Part shown: positions 29,120 to 36,517 of the stretch, piece after piece
Layout of the letters: each line of letters starts with the position of its first letter
How positions within the stretch are numbered: position 1 is the first letter of the stretch
Assembly: GCF_003591515.1 (NCBI RefSeq)
Contig: NZ_QZCG01000005.1
Location: 1-64,000 of the forward strand
Length of the DNA stretch: 64,000 nt
Reading direction: 5' to 3'
DNA from: Paracoccus onubensis
Lineage (GTDB): Bacteria; Pseudomonadota; Alphaproteobacteria; Rhodobacterales; Rhodobacteraceae
Program-made: the position numbers and the translations under genes
Notes under the pieces: model-generated
Told to the model about the DNA's origin: nothing
The model's database searches: none
Seen by the model: the letters and a program-made list of their open reading frames with translations, nothing else

Positions 29120-30874
29120 ATGTCCCGAACAATGACGGGTGCAAGAATGGTTGTCGAAGCGCTGCGCGATCAGGGCGTCGATACCGTATTCGGCTATCCG
29201 GGCGGGGCGGTACTACCCATTTACGACGAGCTTTTCCAGCAGAACGATATTACCCATGTTCTGGTGCGCCACGAACAGGGCGCGGTGCATATGGCCGAGG
29301 GCTATGCCCGCTCGACCGGCAAGCCCGGTGTCGTTCTGGTGACTTCGGGGCCGGGCGCGACCAATGCGGTCACCGGGTTGACCGATGCTCTGATGGATTC
29401 GATTCCCATCATCGTGCTGTCAGGGCAGGTTCCGACCTTCCTGATCGGCACCGATGGTTTCCAGGAGGCCGATACCGTCGGGATCACGCGTCCCTGCACC
29501 AAGCATAACTGGCTGGTCAAGGATACGGCAAAACTGTCCGAAACCATTCACAAGGCATTCCACGTCGCCACCTCGGGCCGTCCGGGTCCGGTGCTGGTCG
29601 ATATCCCCAAGGACGTCCAGTTCGCCGAGGATGAATATCGCGGCCTCAAACAGATCGAGCCGGCGCGCTACCAACCCGTGCGCAAGGGCGATGTGACGGC
29701 GATCACCCAGCTTGCCGAACTGATCGAAAAGGCCGAACGTCCGATTCTTTATACCGGCGGCGGCGTGATCAATTCGGGGCCGGGCGCCAGTCAGCTTCTG
29801 CGCGAACTGGCGGATGCGACGAATATTCCCGTCACCTCGACCCTGATGGGGCTTGGCGCCTATCCGGCCTCGGGCCGGAACTGGATCGGGATGCTGGGCA
29901 TGCATGGTCTCTACGAGGCCAATCTTGCCATGCATGACTGCGATCTGATGATCAATATCGGCGCCCGTTTCGACGACCGCATCACCGGGCGCGTCGCCGA
30001 TTTCAGCCCCGGTTCGATCAAGGCGCATATCGATATCGATCCGTCAAGCATCAACAAGGTCATCCATGTGGATCTCGCCATCACCGGGGATGTCGGACAT
30101 GTGCTGGAGGATCTGCTGAAGATCTGGAAATCACGCGGCCGCAAGACCAATTCCGCCGCCATCGGCAAGTGGTGGGAAAAGATCGAGGGCTGGAAAAGCA
30201 AGAACTGCCTTGCCTACAAGAACAGCGACACGATCATCAAACCGCAATATGCGCTGCAGCGCCTGCAAGCCCTGACCGCGGGCCATGATCGCTATATCAC
30301 CACCGAAGTCGGTCAGCATCAGATGTGGGCGGCGCAATTCCTCCACTTCGATGATCCGAACCGCTGGATGACCTCGGGCGGGCTGGGCACGATGGGCTAC
30401 GGATTGCCGGCCTCGGTCGGCGTGCAGATGGCGCATCGCGACTCGCTGGTGATCAATGTCGCGGGCGAGGCAAGCTGGCTGATGAACATGCAGGAGATGG
30501 GCACCGCCGTTCAATTCCGCCTGCCGGTCAAGCAGTTCATCCTGAACAATGAACGGCTGGGCATGGTCCGGCAGTGGCAGCAGCTTCTGCATGGCGAGCG
30601 TTACAGTCAAAGCTGGTCGGACAGCCTGCCCGATTTCGTCAAGCTGGCCGAGGCGTTTGGCTGCAAGGGCGCGCAGGTACAGGATCCGAAGGATCTGGAC
30701 GATGCGATCCGGCAGATGATCGAATATGACGGGCCGTTCATCCTCGACGTTCTGGTCGAGAAGCATGAGAATTGCTTCCCGATGATTCCGTCGGGCAAAC
30801 CGCATAACGAGATGCTGCTTGGCGATGCCTCGACCGAGGGGGCTATTCAGGGCGCCGGGGCGGCTTTGGTCTGA
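29120..30874 (+). CDS. ilvB: Acetolactate synthase large subunit
   Basis: A 584-residue ThDP-dependent acetohydroxyacid synthase, first committed step of Ile, Val and Leu synthesis. The catalytic Glu region is HEQGAVHMAEGYAR and the FAD-associated segment includes LGMLGMHGLYEANLAMHDCDL. The ThDP/Mg site reads AGEASWLMN with FILNNERLGM 27 residues on, so the usual Mg-binding Asp is Glu450. ATG 29120 is preceded by GGAGTAGAGAAG; the open frame upstream to 29057 lacks homology. It forms an operon with ilvH through an intervening repeat. Confidence 0.95.
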   Translation: MSRTMTGARMVVEALRDQGVDTVFGYPGGAVLPIYDELFQQNDITHVLVRHEQGAVHMAEGYARSTGKPGVVLVTSGPGATNAVTGLTDALMDSIPIIVLSGQVPTFLIGTDGFQEADTVGITRPCTKHNWLVKDTAKLSETIHKAFHVATSGRPGPVLVDIPKDVQFAEDEYRGLKQIEPARYQPVRKGDVTAITQLAELIEKAERPILYTGGGVINSGPGASQLLRELADATNIPVTSTLMGLGAYPASGRNWIGMLGMHGLYEANLAMHDCDLMINIGARFDDRITGRVADFSPGSIKAHIDIDPSSINKVIHVDLAITGDVGHVLEDLLKIWKSRGRKTNSAAIGKWWEKIEGWKSKNCLAYKNSDTIIKPQYALQRLQALTAGHDRYITTEVGQHQMWAAQFLHFDDPNRWMTSGGLGTMGYGLPASVGVQMAHRDSLVINVAGEASWLMNMQEMGTAVQFRLPVKQFILNNERLGMVRQWQQLLHGERYSQSWSDSLPDFVKLAEAFGCKGAQVQDPKDLDDAIRQMIEYDGPFILDVLVEKHENCFPMIPSGKPHNEMLLGDASTEGAIQGAGAALV

Positions 30875-30880
30875 CAGGCC

Positions 30881-30929
30881 GCGCGGGGGCCAGCCCCCGC
30901 ACCCCCGAGGTATTTGAACAAAGAAGAAG
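30881..30929 (+). repeat. Dispersed intergenic repeat, copy 6, between ilvB and ilvH
   Basis: The hairpin GCGGGGGC-CA-GCCCCCGC begins 7 bases after the ilvB stop. It is followed by ACCCCCGAGG and TATTTGAACAAAGAAGAAG. The end of the repeat (GAAGG) doubles as the ribosome site of ilvH, 7 bases before its ATG. Confidence 0.9.
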
Positions 30930-30937
30930 GGCTGACC

Positions 30938-31498
30938 ATGAATGCGTTGAATATCCAGAAGGGCGCGTCGAGCCATTCGGCCTATGATCTGCGGGATCCG
31001 AATGCGCAGGTCGAGGAACGGCATACGCTGGCGGTTCTGGTCGAGAATGAGCCGGGTGTACTGGCCCGCGTGATCGGGCTGTTTTCGGGGCGCGGCTACA
31101 ATATCGACAGCCTGACGGTGGCCGAAGTCGACCATACCGGTCATCAGTCACGGATCACCATGGTGACAAGCGGCACCCCTGCCGTGATCGAGCAGATCAA
31201 GGCGCAGCTTGGCCGGATCGTGCCGGTGCATGAGGTGCATGACCTGACGGTCGAGGGCGCCTCGGTCGAGCGCGAACTGGGATTGTTCAAGGTTTGCGGT
31301 CAGGGTGACAAGCGGGTCGAGGCGCTGCGGATTGCCGAGATTTTCCGCGCGAATGTCGTCGACTCGACATTGGAAAGCTTTGTGTTCGAGCTTGTCGGCA
31401 CGCCGTCCAAGCTGGACGCATTCGCCGAACTGATGCGCCCGCTGGGGTTGAAGGAACTGGCGCGGACCGGCGTCGCCGCATTGGCGCGCGGCATCTGA
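30938..31498 (+). CDS. ilvH: Acetolactate synthase small regulatory subunit
   Basis: A 186-residue regulatory subunit. The N-terminal ACT domain (HTLAVLVENEPGVLARVIGLFSGRGYNIDSLTVAEVD) binds valine for feedback control. The second half (LGLFKVCGQGDKRVEALRIAEIFRANVVD to LGLKELARTGVAALARG) is the C-terminal activation domain. It carries an N-terminal extension of about 35 residues before the ACT domain. The start at 30938 follows the end of repeat copy 6. Confidence 0.95.
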   Translation: MNALNIQKGASSHSAYDLRDPNAQVEERHTLAVLVENEPGVLARVIGLFSGRGYNIDSLTVAEVDHTGHQSRITMVTSGTPAVIEQIKAQLGRIVPVHEVHDLTVEGASVERELGLFKVCGQGDKRVEALRIAEIFRANVVDSTLESFVFELVGTPSKLDAFAELMRPLGLKELARTGVAALARGI

Positions 31499-31539
31499 AC
31501 GGCGCCCGTTATCGCGCATAGCCCGGGGCGCGCCGCGTA

Positions 31540-31860
31540 TTAGCCGCAGCGTTGCTCGCATGGTGGGCAGGTGTAATCGCATACCGGAAAACTAAGGCTG
31601 GTGCAGCTTGGGTCGAACGGGCAGCGTATTTCCTGTGGGACCTTCGATTTTTGTCCCTGTGGCAGGCGTGAAACCCGTCGTGCATGGCGCCGGTTTCCGG
31701 CAATCTCGTTATCAAGTTCGACCAGATCACCCGGGCCGGGCCACCAGGACGCATCGCGCAAATGCCTGCGCCCATTCAGGTAAATCATCGATGCCTGATC
31801 CTCGCACCAGATTACGGCGGTTTCGCTTTCTTCCTTGCCCCAAAGGACGACGCCAATCAT
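31540..31860 (-). CDS. Conserved hypothetical small protein with Cys-rich tail
   Basis: A 106-residue protein of unknown function. The first 65 residues look like a real folded domain (VVLWGKEESETAVIWCEDQASMIYLNG, PGPGDLVELDNEIAGNRRHARRV), a pattern I associate with a Rhodobacteraceae conserved hypothetical family. The tail from about 80 has seven cysteines spaced in pairs (CPFDPSC, CDYTCPPCEQRC), which could bind metal. AAGAAG lies 6 bases before ATG 31860. It is monocistronic and tail-to-tail with ilvH. Confidence 0.62.
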   Translation of the reverse strand: MIGVVLWGKEESETAVIWCEDQASMIYLNGRRHLRDASWWPGPGDLVELDNEIAGNRRHARRVSRLPQGQKSKVPQEIRCPFDPSCTSLSFPVCDYTCPPCEQRCG

Positions 31861-32152
31861 GAATCTTCTTTCCCACGCGTTGTTTCACCGGTTTCGCGCA
31901 ACGGCTCCGCCGCGCCGCGCCAAGCCTGTCCCGCGGGTCCAGGCGTTTCGGACCCGTCAGGACAAGATAGCATACCGGGCCATACACCTTTAAGGCGAGT
32001 TTCGTTACAAAAAATCTTCTAAATTTTTAATGACCCATGTCGGGCTGTCATTGGAGCAGGAAAATCCGCGTGAATCCGCCATGCAACGGTCGCGGTGATT
32101 CATCAATCACCGGCCTTTTCACAGATGCCTGTGGTCTTTCCGAACCCAAGCG
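31861..32152. other. Gene-free region with an AT-rich patch
   Basis: No convincing reading frame. An AT-rich patch at about 32005-32031 (AAAAAATC...AAATTTTTAA) stands out from the GC-rich background and could be promoter sequence for the 31540 gene or a weak terminator region. Confidence 0.4.
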
Positions 32153-32908
32153 CTACCGCACGCGACCGCTGCGGACATCCTCGATCGCGCGCTCGACCTG
32201 GGCAAGGCGGGCGGCGCGTGGCGGGTGGCTGCCAAGCACGTGATTACCGGGATCGGGCAGGCGTTCGAAGAACCGCGCGCCGACCCTTGGGTCATAACCC
32301 GCATTCTGGGTAATGATCGCGCCCAGATAATCGGCCTGCAATTCCCAGTCTTTCGAGTAATAGCGCGATCCGACTGAAGCGCCGATCTGCTGCGCGGTCG
32401 TGACGATGGAATCGTCTCCGCCATAAACCGAGGCAAGGCTGCCCAGAATAACCGCCCCAGCGGTTGCGGCACCGGCCTTGCGGTCAAGGTGATTCAGGAT
32501 GTGGTGGCTGGCTTCGTGGCCGACGACAAAGGCGATCTCGTCAGCATTATGCGTTGCGGCGATCAGGGAAAGCGTGAAACCGATGACCGGGCGGCCGGTA
32601 TCGTCAAGGGTCTGAAATGCGTTCGGCTCGAGATTCGGGCGGTCATCGACGACGAACTGAAAATCGCAATTGATCGGCTGGGTGCGGCGCTGGTGGCATT
32701 CCCGCTCGACCGCGGGTTCCATGCGGCGCATCACGCTGACAAAGGTCCGCGCGGCGGATTCCGGCGTTCTGACCTGCGCGATTGTCTGTGTCTGCTGCGA
32801 TTGAGGCGCGGGTTGCGGCTGGGTTGGAATGGGTTCGCAAGCCGTCAAAGCAGTAAACGCCGCCAAAGCCAATGCAACAATACCGAACTTGCCCGAACCT
32901 GCACGCAT
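32153..32908 (-). CDS. M48-family metallopeptidase, predicted lipoprotein
   Basis: A 251-residue zinc peptidase. MRAGSGKFGIVALALAAFTALTAC ends in a lipobox with Cys24, so the mature protein is predicted to be lipid-anchored; a Pro/Gln-rich linker follows. The zinc motif HEASHH lies in FVVGHEASHHILNHLD, and ELQADYLGAIITQNAGYDP holds the third ligand (ExxxD). SHPPRAARLAQVE is the conserved late M48 block. It may act like BepA/LoiP in envelope quality control. A GTG start at 32959 is open, but the lipoprotein signal favours ATG 32908. Confidence 0.88.
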   Translation of the reverse strand: MRAGSGKFGIVALALAAFTALTACEPIPTQPQPAPQSQQTQTIAQVRTPESAARTFVSVMRRMEPAVERECHQRRTQPINCDFQFVVDDRPNLEPNAFQTLDDTGRPVIGFTLSLIAATHNADEIAFVVGHEASHHILNHLDRKAGAATAGAVILGSLASVYGGDDSIVTTAQQIGASVGSRYYSKDWELQADYLGAIITQNAGYDPRVGARFFERLPDPGNHVLGSHPPRAARLAQVERAIEDVRSGRVR

Positions 32909-33047
32909 TCCGTTTCCGTCCCACAACCGCAAGGGTTTTTCATCCTGATCGTTTCTCACATTATCCCTGCTTTGGGCCGGTGCAACCCCCGGCCCCTTGT
33001 CCGCCGGCAGATTTCACGCGACTGTGGCGTAAATCATGGAGGTCCGG

Positions 33048-33293
33048 ATGTTCACCATCGAACATGAATTCGACGCCACGGTCATCACGCTGATAGACGA
33101 AACCGGGCCGAATACCCGCCCGCTGAATGAGGATGTCGTGATCCAGACCTTTGACGACAGGGTTATCGTCGAACAGATGGACCCGGATGGCACTCAGGTC
33201 GCGCGGGTCATCTTTACGTTGCATCAGCTTGCCGAGCTGCGCCTTGCCCTGAACCTGCCCGAGGGGAATTACAGAATCGAGAAGGAAGATTAG
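33048..33293 (+). CDS. Conserved hypothetical protein, 81 residues
   Basis: A small acidic protein predicted to be beta-rich (FTIEHEFDATVITLIDE, VVIQTFDDRVIVEQMD, ARVIFTLHQLAELRLALNLPEGNY). GGAGGTCCGG lies directly before ATG 33048, which settles the start over the ATG at 33036. I do not recognise a named domain. It sits alone between the M48 gene and the convergent DUF167 gene. Confidence 0.7.
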   Translation: MFTIEHEFDATVITLIDETGPNTRPLNEDVVIQTFDDRVIVEQMDPDGTQVARVIFTLHQLAELRLALNLPEGNYRIEKED

Positions 33294-33323
33294 CCGGCAA
33301 GCGACAGGGCGCGGCAGTCGATG

Positions 33324-33572
33324 CTAATCAAGCCGGAACAGCTTGTCTCGCGAACTCGCGCCACGCAGCAATGTCAGGCGTGATTTCGCGACGCCCATGG
33401 ATTTGGCAAGCAATTTCGCGACGGCGGCATTCGCCTTGCCATCTTCAGGCGGCGCAGTCACATGGACGCGGATCACACCGTCTTCGACGCTGATCGCATT
33501 GCGTCGCGCCCGCGGCGTGACGCGCAGGCGTATCTCGGCCCCGTCGCGGGCAAGATGGCTGAGATCGGTCAT
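33324..33572 (-). CDS. DUF167 (YggU-like) family protein
   Basis: An 82-residue protein with the complete YggU/DUF167 pattern: IRLRVTPRARRNAI, VRVHVTAPPEDGKANAAVAKLLAK and the terminal VTLLRG...DKLFRL-like strand. It is a small alpha/beta fold of unknown function. The start at 33572 gives the normal length; the longer open frame upstream runs antisense to the nitroreductase gene and is ignored. Confidence 0.88.
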   Translation of the reverse strand: MTDLSHLARDGAEIRLRVTPRARRNAISVEDGVIRVHVTAPPEDGKANAAVAKLLAKSMGVAKSRLTLLRGASSRDKLFRLD

Positions 33573-33683
33573 GAGGTCAGAATGCCGCGCCGGTGATCCG
33601 CCCGCAATCCCCCGGGTCATGCAAGCGCACTGGAAAAGCGGCGGATATCGCCTTATCTGTTCACCCGCCACAGGAGGAACTGC

Positions 33684-34256
33684 ATGGAATATCGCAACGA
33701 CGCGGCACTGGAATTTCTGGCGACCCGCCGCTCGCACCCGCCAAAACTGCTGCAAGGCCCCGGACCGGACCGGGACGAGTTGCAGGAACTGCTGACACTG
33801 GCGGCCCGCGCACCCGATCATGGCAAGCTGGAACCCTGGCGCTTCGTGATTCTTGGCCGCGGGATCCTGGACCGTCTGCAGCCGATCCTGAGGCAAGAGG
33901 TTCTGGCGGACGGGCAGGACGAGGCGGCAGCGGAAAAGGCTGCCTCGGCATTCGCCTCGCCGGTGATCGTCGCGGTGATCTCATCCCCGGTCGACAGCCC
34001 CAAGATCCCGCAATGGGAGCAGGTCCTGTCCGCGGGGGCGGTCTGTCTGGGATTGGTGAATGCGGCGCTTGCCTCGGGTTGGGGGGCCGCATGGCTGACC
34101 GGTTTCGCGGCAATCAATCAGAATTTCGCGCGCAGCCATCTGGGGCTGAAGGATGGCGAGAAAATCGCCGGGCTGGTACATATCGGCACGCGCGGCAATC
34201 CCCCGCCCGAGCGTCCCCGCCCCGATATCGCGGCCAAGACAAGCTGGCTCGAATGA
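33684..34256 (+). CDS. Nitroreductase family protein (YdjA-like)
   Basis: A 190-residue FMN-dependent nitroreductase-fold enzyme. The N-terminal FLATRRSHPPKLL and ARAPDHGKLEPWRFVILG are the FMN-binding blocks of the short YdjA group, and GWGAAWLTG and GLVHIGTR form the later FMN contacts. The substrate is unknown. CAGGAGGAACTGC precedes ATG 33684. It overlaps the EI24 gene by ATGA, indicating a two-gene operon. Confidence 0.9.
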   Translation: MEYRNDAALEFLATRRSHPPKLLQGPGPDRDELQELLTLAARAPDHGKLEPWRFVILGRGILDRLQPILRQEVLADGQDEAAAEKAASAFASPVIVAVISSPVDSPKIPQWEQVLSAGAVCLGLVNAALASGWGAAWLTGFAAINQNFARSHLGLKDGEKIAGLVHIGTRGNPPPERPRPDIAAKTSWLE

Positions 34257-34969
34257 TCGTCACCCGCGCCCTGTTCCGCGCCTGGGGCGATCTGTTGCGG
34301 CCGCAGATCCTGTCGCTGGTGCTGATGGGAATCGCATTGACGATCCTGTTGTTCATCTTGCTGCAAGCCGGAACGTTCTGGCTGATCCGGCTGTTCACGC
34401 CCGGCAGCTTCAATTTGCCTTGGATCGGCGTTGTCGATGTCGGCAGCGCATTGTCCTGGAGTTCGCTGGCGCTGTTTCCGCTGATGGGCTTCTTTCTGAT
34501 GGCGCCGGTGGCCGCCGGGTTCTGCGGCATCTTCGCCGAGCGGGTGTCGGAAGCGGTCGAGCAGATACATTATCCCTCCGAAACCGGCCAATCGCTGGAT
34601 TTCATGGACGGGCTGCTTGAATCACTTGCCTTGATGATGGCAGTTATCGGGGTGGCGATCCTGTCGCTGCTTCTGACGCCGTTTCTGGGTCCGCTTGCGC
34701 CGATCCTGTTTTACGGCGCGAATGGCTGGCTGCTTGGGCGGGAATTCTTCCAGATGGCGGCGCGAAGGCATCTCCGGGCAGCACAGGCCACCAGCCTGCG
34801 CAAAAGCAACGGGGTGACGATCACCATCGCGGGCGCGATGATTGCCGTGCTGCTGACGGTGCCGGTGCTGAATATCGCCGCGCCGTTACTGGCATCGGCG
34901 GCGTTCACGCATCTGTTCCACCTTATCCGCGGAAAAGCCGGTCGAAATTCGCCAGTTCCTCGCGGCTGA
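34253..34969 (+). CDS. EI24 domain membrane protein (CysZ-like)
   Basis: A 238-residue membrane protein with four to five long hydrophobic stretches (LSLVLMGIALTILLFILLQAGTFWLI; LALFPLMGFFLMAPVAAGFCGIFAERV; ALMMAVIGVAILSLLLTPFLGPL; a final pair near the C-terminus). FYGANGWLLGREFFQMAARRHL is the EI24/CysZ signature. CysZ is a sulfate channel in enterics, but the function of this branch is not established. Its last 47 bases overlap, on the opposite strand, the end of the DUF1467 gene. Confidence 0.85.
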   Translation: MIVTRALFRAWGDLLRPQILSLVLMGIALTILLFILLQAGTFWLIRLFTPGSFNLPWIGVVDVGSALSWSSLALFPLMGFFLMAPVAAGFCGIFAERVSEAVEQIHYPSETGQSLDFMDGLLESLALMMAVIGVAILSLLLTPFLGPLAPILFYGANGWLLGREFFQMAARRHLRAAQATSLRKSNGVTITIAGAMIAVLLTVPVLNIAAPLLASAAFTHLFHLIRGKAGRNSPVPRG

Positions 34970-35195
34970 CGATTCCGCTCAGGATCACCCATGCGAGCAC
35001 GGCCCAGATCAGGGTCGTGATCACCGTGGTCAGGATCACGATCCGCCTGACCTTCAGATCGGCAGGCGCGCCCGCCGGAGTGCCCGGCACCACCTCGCCG
35101 GCATCGGCCTGTGACTTCTGGCCGATCATGGCCACGATGAACAATGTCAGAAACCACAGCACTGCATAAAGAACGATTCCGCCCGTCAGGTTCAT
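34923..35195 (-). CDS. DUF1467 family small membrane protein
   Basis: A 90-residue protein with two membrane helices (IVLYAVLWFLTLFIVAMIG and IVILTTVITTLIWAVLAWVILSGI) joined by a short Gly/Ala/Pro linker: the DUF1467 pattern. Function unknown. The start overlaps the epimerase stop as TGATG, so the two are coupled; this pairing is common in alphaproteobacteria. The 3' end overlaps the EI24 gene tail to tail. Confidence 0.88.
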   Translation of the reverse strand: MNLTGGIVLYAVLWFLTLFIVAMIGQKSQADAGEVVPGTPAGAPADLKVRRIVILTTVITTLIWAVLAWVILSGIVSREELANFDRLFRG

Positions 35196-35599
35196 CAGAT
35201 CTGCTCCAACTCGATCAGGCAGCCGTTGAAATCCTTGGGATGCAGGAACAGCACGGGCTTGCCATGCGCGCCGATCTTCGGCTCTCCATTGCCCAGAACC
35301 CGCGCGCCTTCGGCTTTCAGCCTGTCACGCGCGGCAAGAATATCCTCTACCTCATAGCACATGTGATGGATGCCGCCTGCCGGGTTCTTTTCAAGAAATC
35401 CCTTGATCGGGCTGTCCTGACCAAGCGGATACAGCAATTCGATCTTGGTGTTGGGCAATTCGATAAACACCACGGTCACGCCGTGATCCGGCTCGTCCTG
35501 AGCGGGGCCCACGGTCGCGCCAAGAGTGTTCCGGTACTGCTCGGCCGCCGCCTGAAGATCAGGGACGGCAATGGCGACGTGATTCAGACGTCCGATCAT
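35195..35599 (-). CDS. mce: Methylmalonyl-CoA epimerase
   Basis: A 134-residue single-domain VOC enzyme that interconverts (R)- and (S)-methylmalonyl-CoA in propionyl-CoA catabolism or the ethylmalonyl-CoA pathway. The metal ligands are seen in LNHVAIAVPDL, GGIHHMCYEVEDI and CLIELEQI, and the length is normal. The mutase is not in the window. It is co-transcribed with the DUF1467 gene. Confidence 0.92.
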   Translation of the reverse strand: MIGRLNHVAIAVPDLQAAAEQYRNTLGATVGPAQDEPDHGVTVVFIELPNTKIELLYPLGQDSPIKGFLEKNPAGGIHHMCYEVEDILAARDRLKAEGARVLGNGEPKIGAHGKPVLFLHPKDFNGCLIELEQI

Positions 35600-35729
35600 G
35601 GCAACCTCCGTTTCCCGACGCTTCTAGTGCCTGTTCGGCCCGAACGAAAGCAAAACCCTGCCTGGTTAACCCAGCTTTAGGGATACGCCGGCAAGATGAC
35701 CGGGTAACCAGGATTCGGGAGATTGAACC

Positions 35730-36503
35730 ATGCGGTCGGAATTTGCGGAAAAGCCGGCGACATTCATGCCATTTCATATCGCGACACGATCAGGAGGCCC
35801 CCTTGCCGGACTGACGGTTCTTGTGGTCGAAGCTTCAAAATTTTCCAGTGAAGCCTTGCGCTTGCTATGCCTGTCTTCGGGCGCGCGAGTCCGGCAGGCA
35901 AGTGGTGTTACCGCAGCCATGCGGCACCTGCGGGCCTATCGTCCCGATATCTTGATCACCGAAATGTGCCTGCCCGACGGAGAGGGCACATCGCTGATAA
36001 CAAATCTCGACAAAATGAACCCGCGTCTCTCGGTGATTCTCGGCATGTCGGCACAGGTGGATGACAGGGCAAAGGCGATCCGGGCGGGTGCCGATGGTTT
36101 CATCTTGAAACCGTTTGAAAGCGTTGCGATCTTTCAGCATGCGATCAAATCGGCTTTGCCGCCGGAATTGCAGCAATGGAAACCGGTACGCATTTCGGAT
36201 GAGCAGATCGTTCCGGATGGCCTGATGCTGATGCAGGACATGGCGCATGGTCTGGTTTTGCTGACAAGTGCCGGCACGCCTCAGGCGATCGGTTACGCCG
36301 CGACCTTTATCGCCGGTGTCGCCGCCGTGGCCGACGATGCGGAATTCCACGACAGCGCCACAGCGTTAATGGTGAAAATCAGAACCGGCAAACATGATCT
36401 GAATGATATCGCGCCTGTTCAGGCAATGCTGAAACAGCGGCTGGATTCAGGAAACGCAGCAATTCTGCCCCTTCATCCGACATCAGGCGGGCGGTTGCTT
36501 TAA
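35730..36503 (+). CDS. Atypical receiver-domain protein lacking the phosphorylation Asp
   Basis: A 257-residue protein. Residues about 28-145 form a response-regulator receiver fold: VLVVEASKF, ILITEMCLPDGEG, VILGMSAQ and DGFILKPFE. The acidic pair is Glu34-Ala35 instead of Asp-Asp and the phospho-acceptor position is Glu78 instead of Asp. The late Ser and Lys are kept. The remaining 110 residues are helical with no recognised output domain. GGGAG lies 7 bases before the start. Signalling by Asp phosphorylation is therefore unlikely; protein-protein interaction is the more probable role. Confidence 0.75.
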   Translation: MRSEFAEKPATFMPFHIATRSGGPLAGLTVLVVEASKFSSEALRLLCLSSGARVRQASGVTAAMRHLRAYRPDILITEMCLPDGEGTSLITNLDKMNPRLSVILGMSAQVDDRAKAIRAGADGFILKPFESVAIFQHAIKSALPPELQQWKPVRISDEQIVPDGLMLMQDMAHGLVLLTSAGTPQAIGYAATFIAGVAAVADDAEFHDSATALMVKIRTGKHDLNDIAPVQAMLKQRLDSGNAAILPLHPTSGGRLL

Positions 36504-36509
36504 CCGCCC
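36489..36509. terminator. Hairpin between convergent genes
   Basis: GGGCGGTT (36489-36496) pairs with AACCGCCC (36502-36509) across GCTTT, spanning the receiver gene's stop codon and lying 9 bases from the aspS stop. There is no clear T tract on either side, so termination is a guess. Confidence 0.35.
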
Positions 36510-36517
36510 TGCCCGCG

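Noticed and set aside
31499..31539. A terminator after ilvH.
   Set aside because: GC-rich inverted bits are present, but no stem longer than about 5 bases and no T tract.
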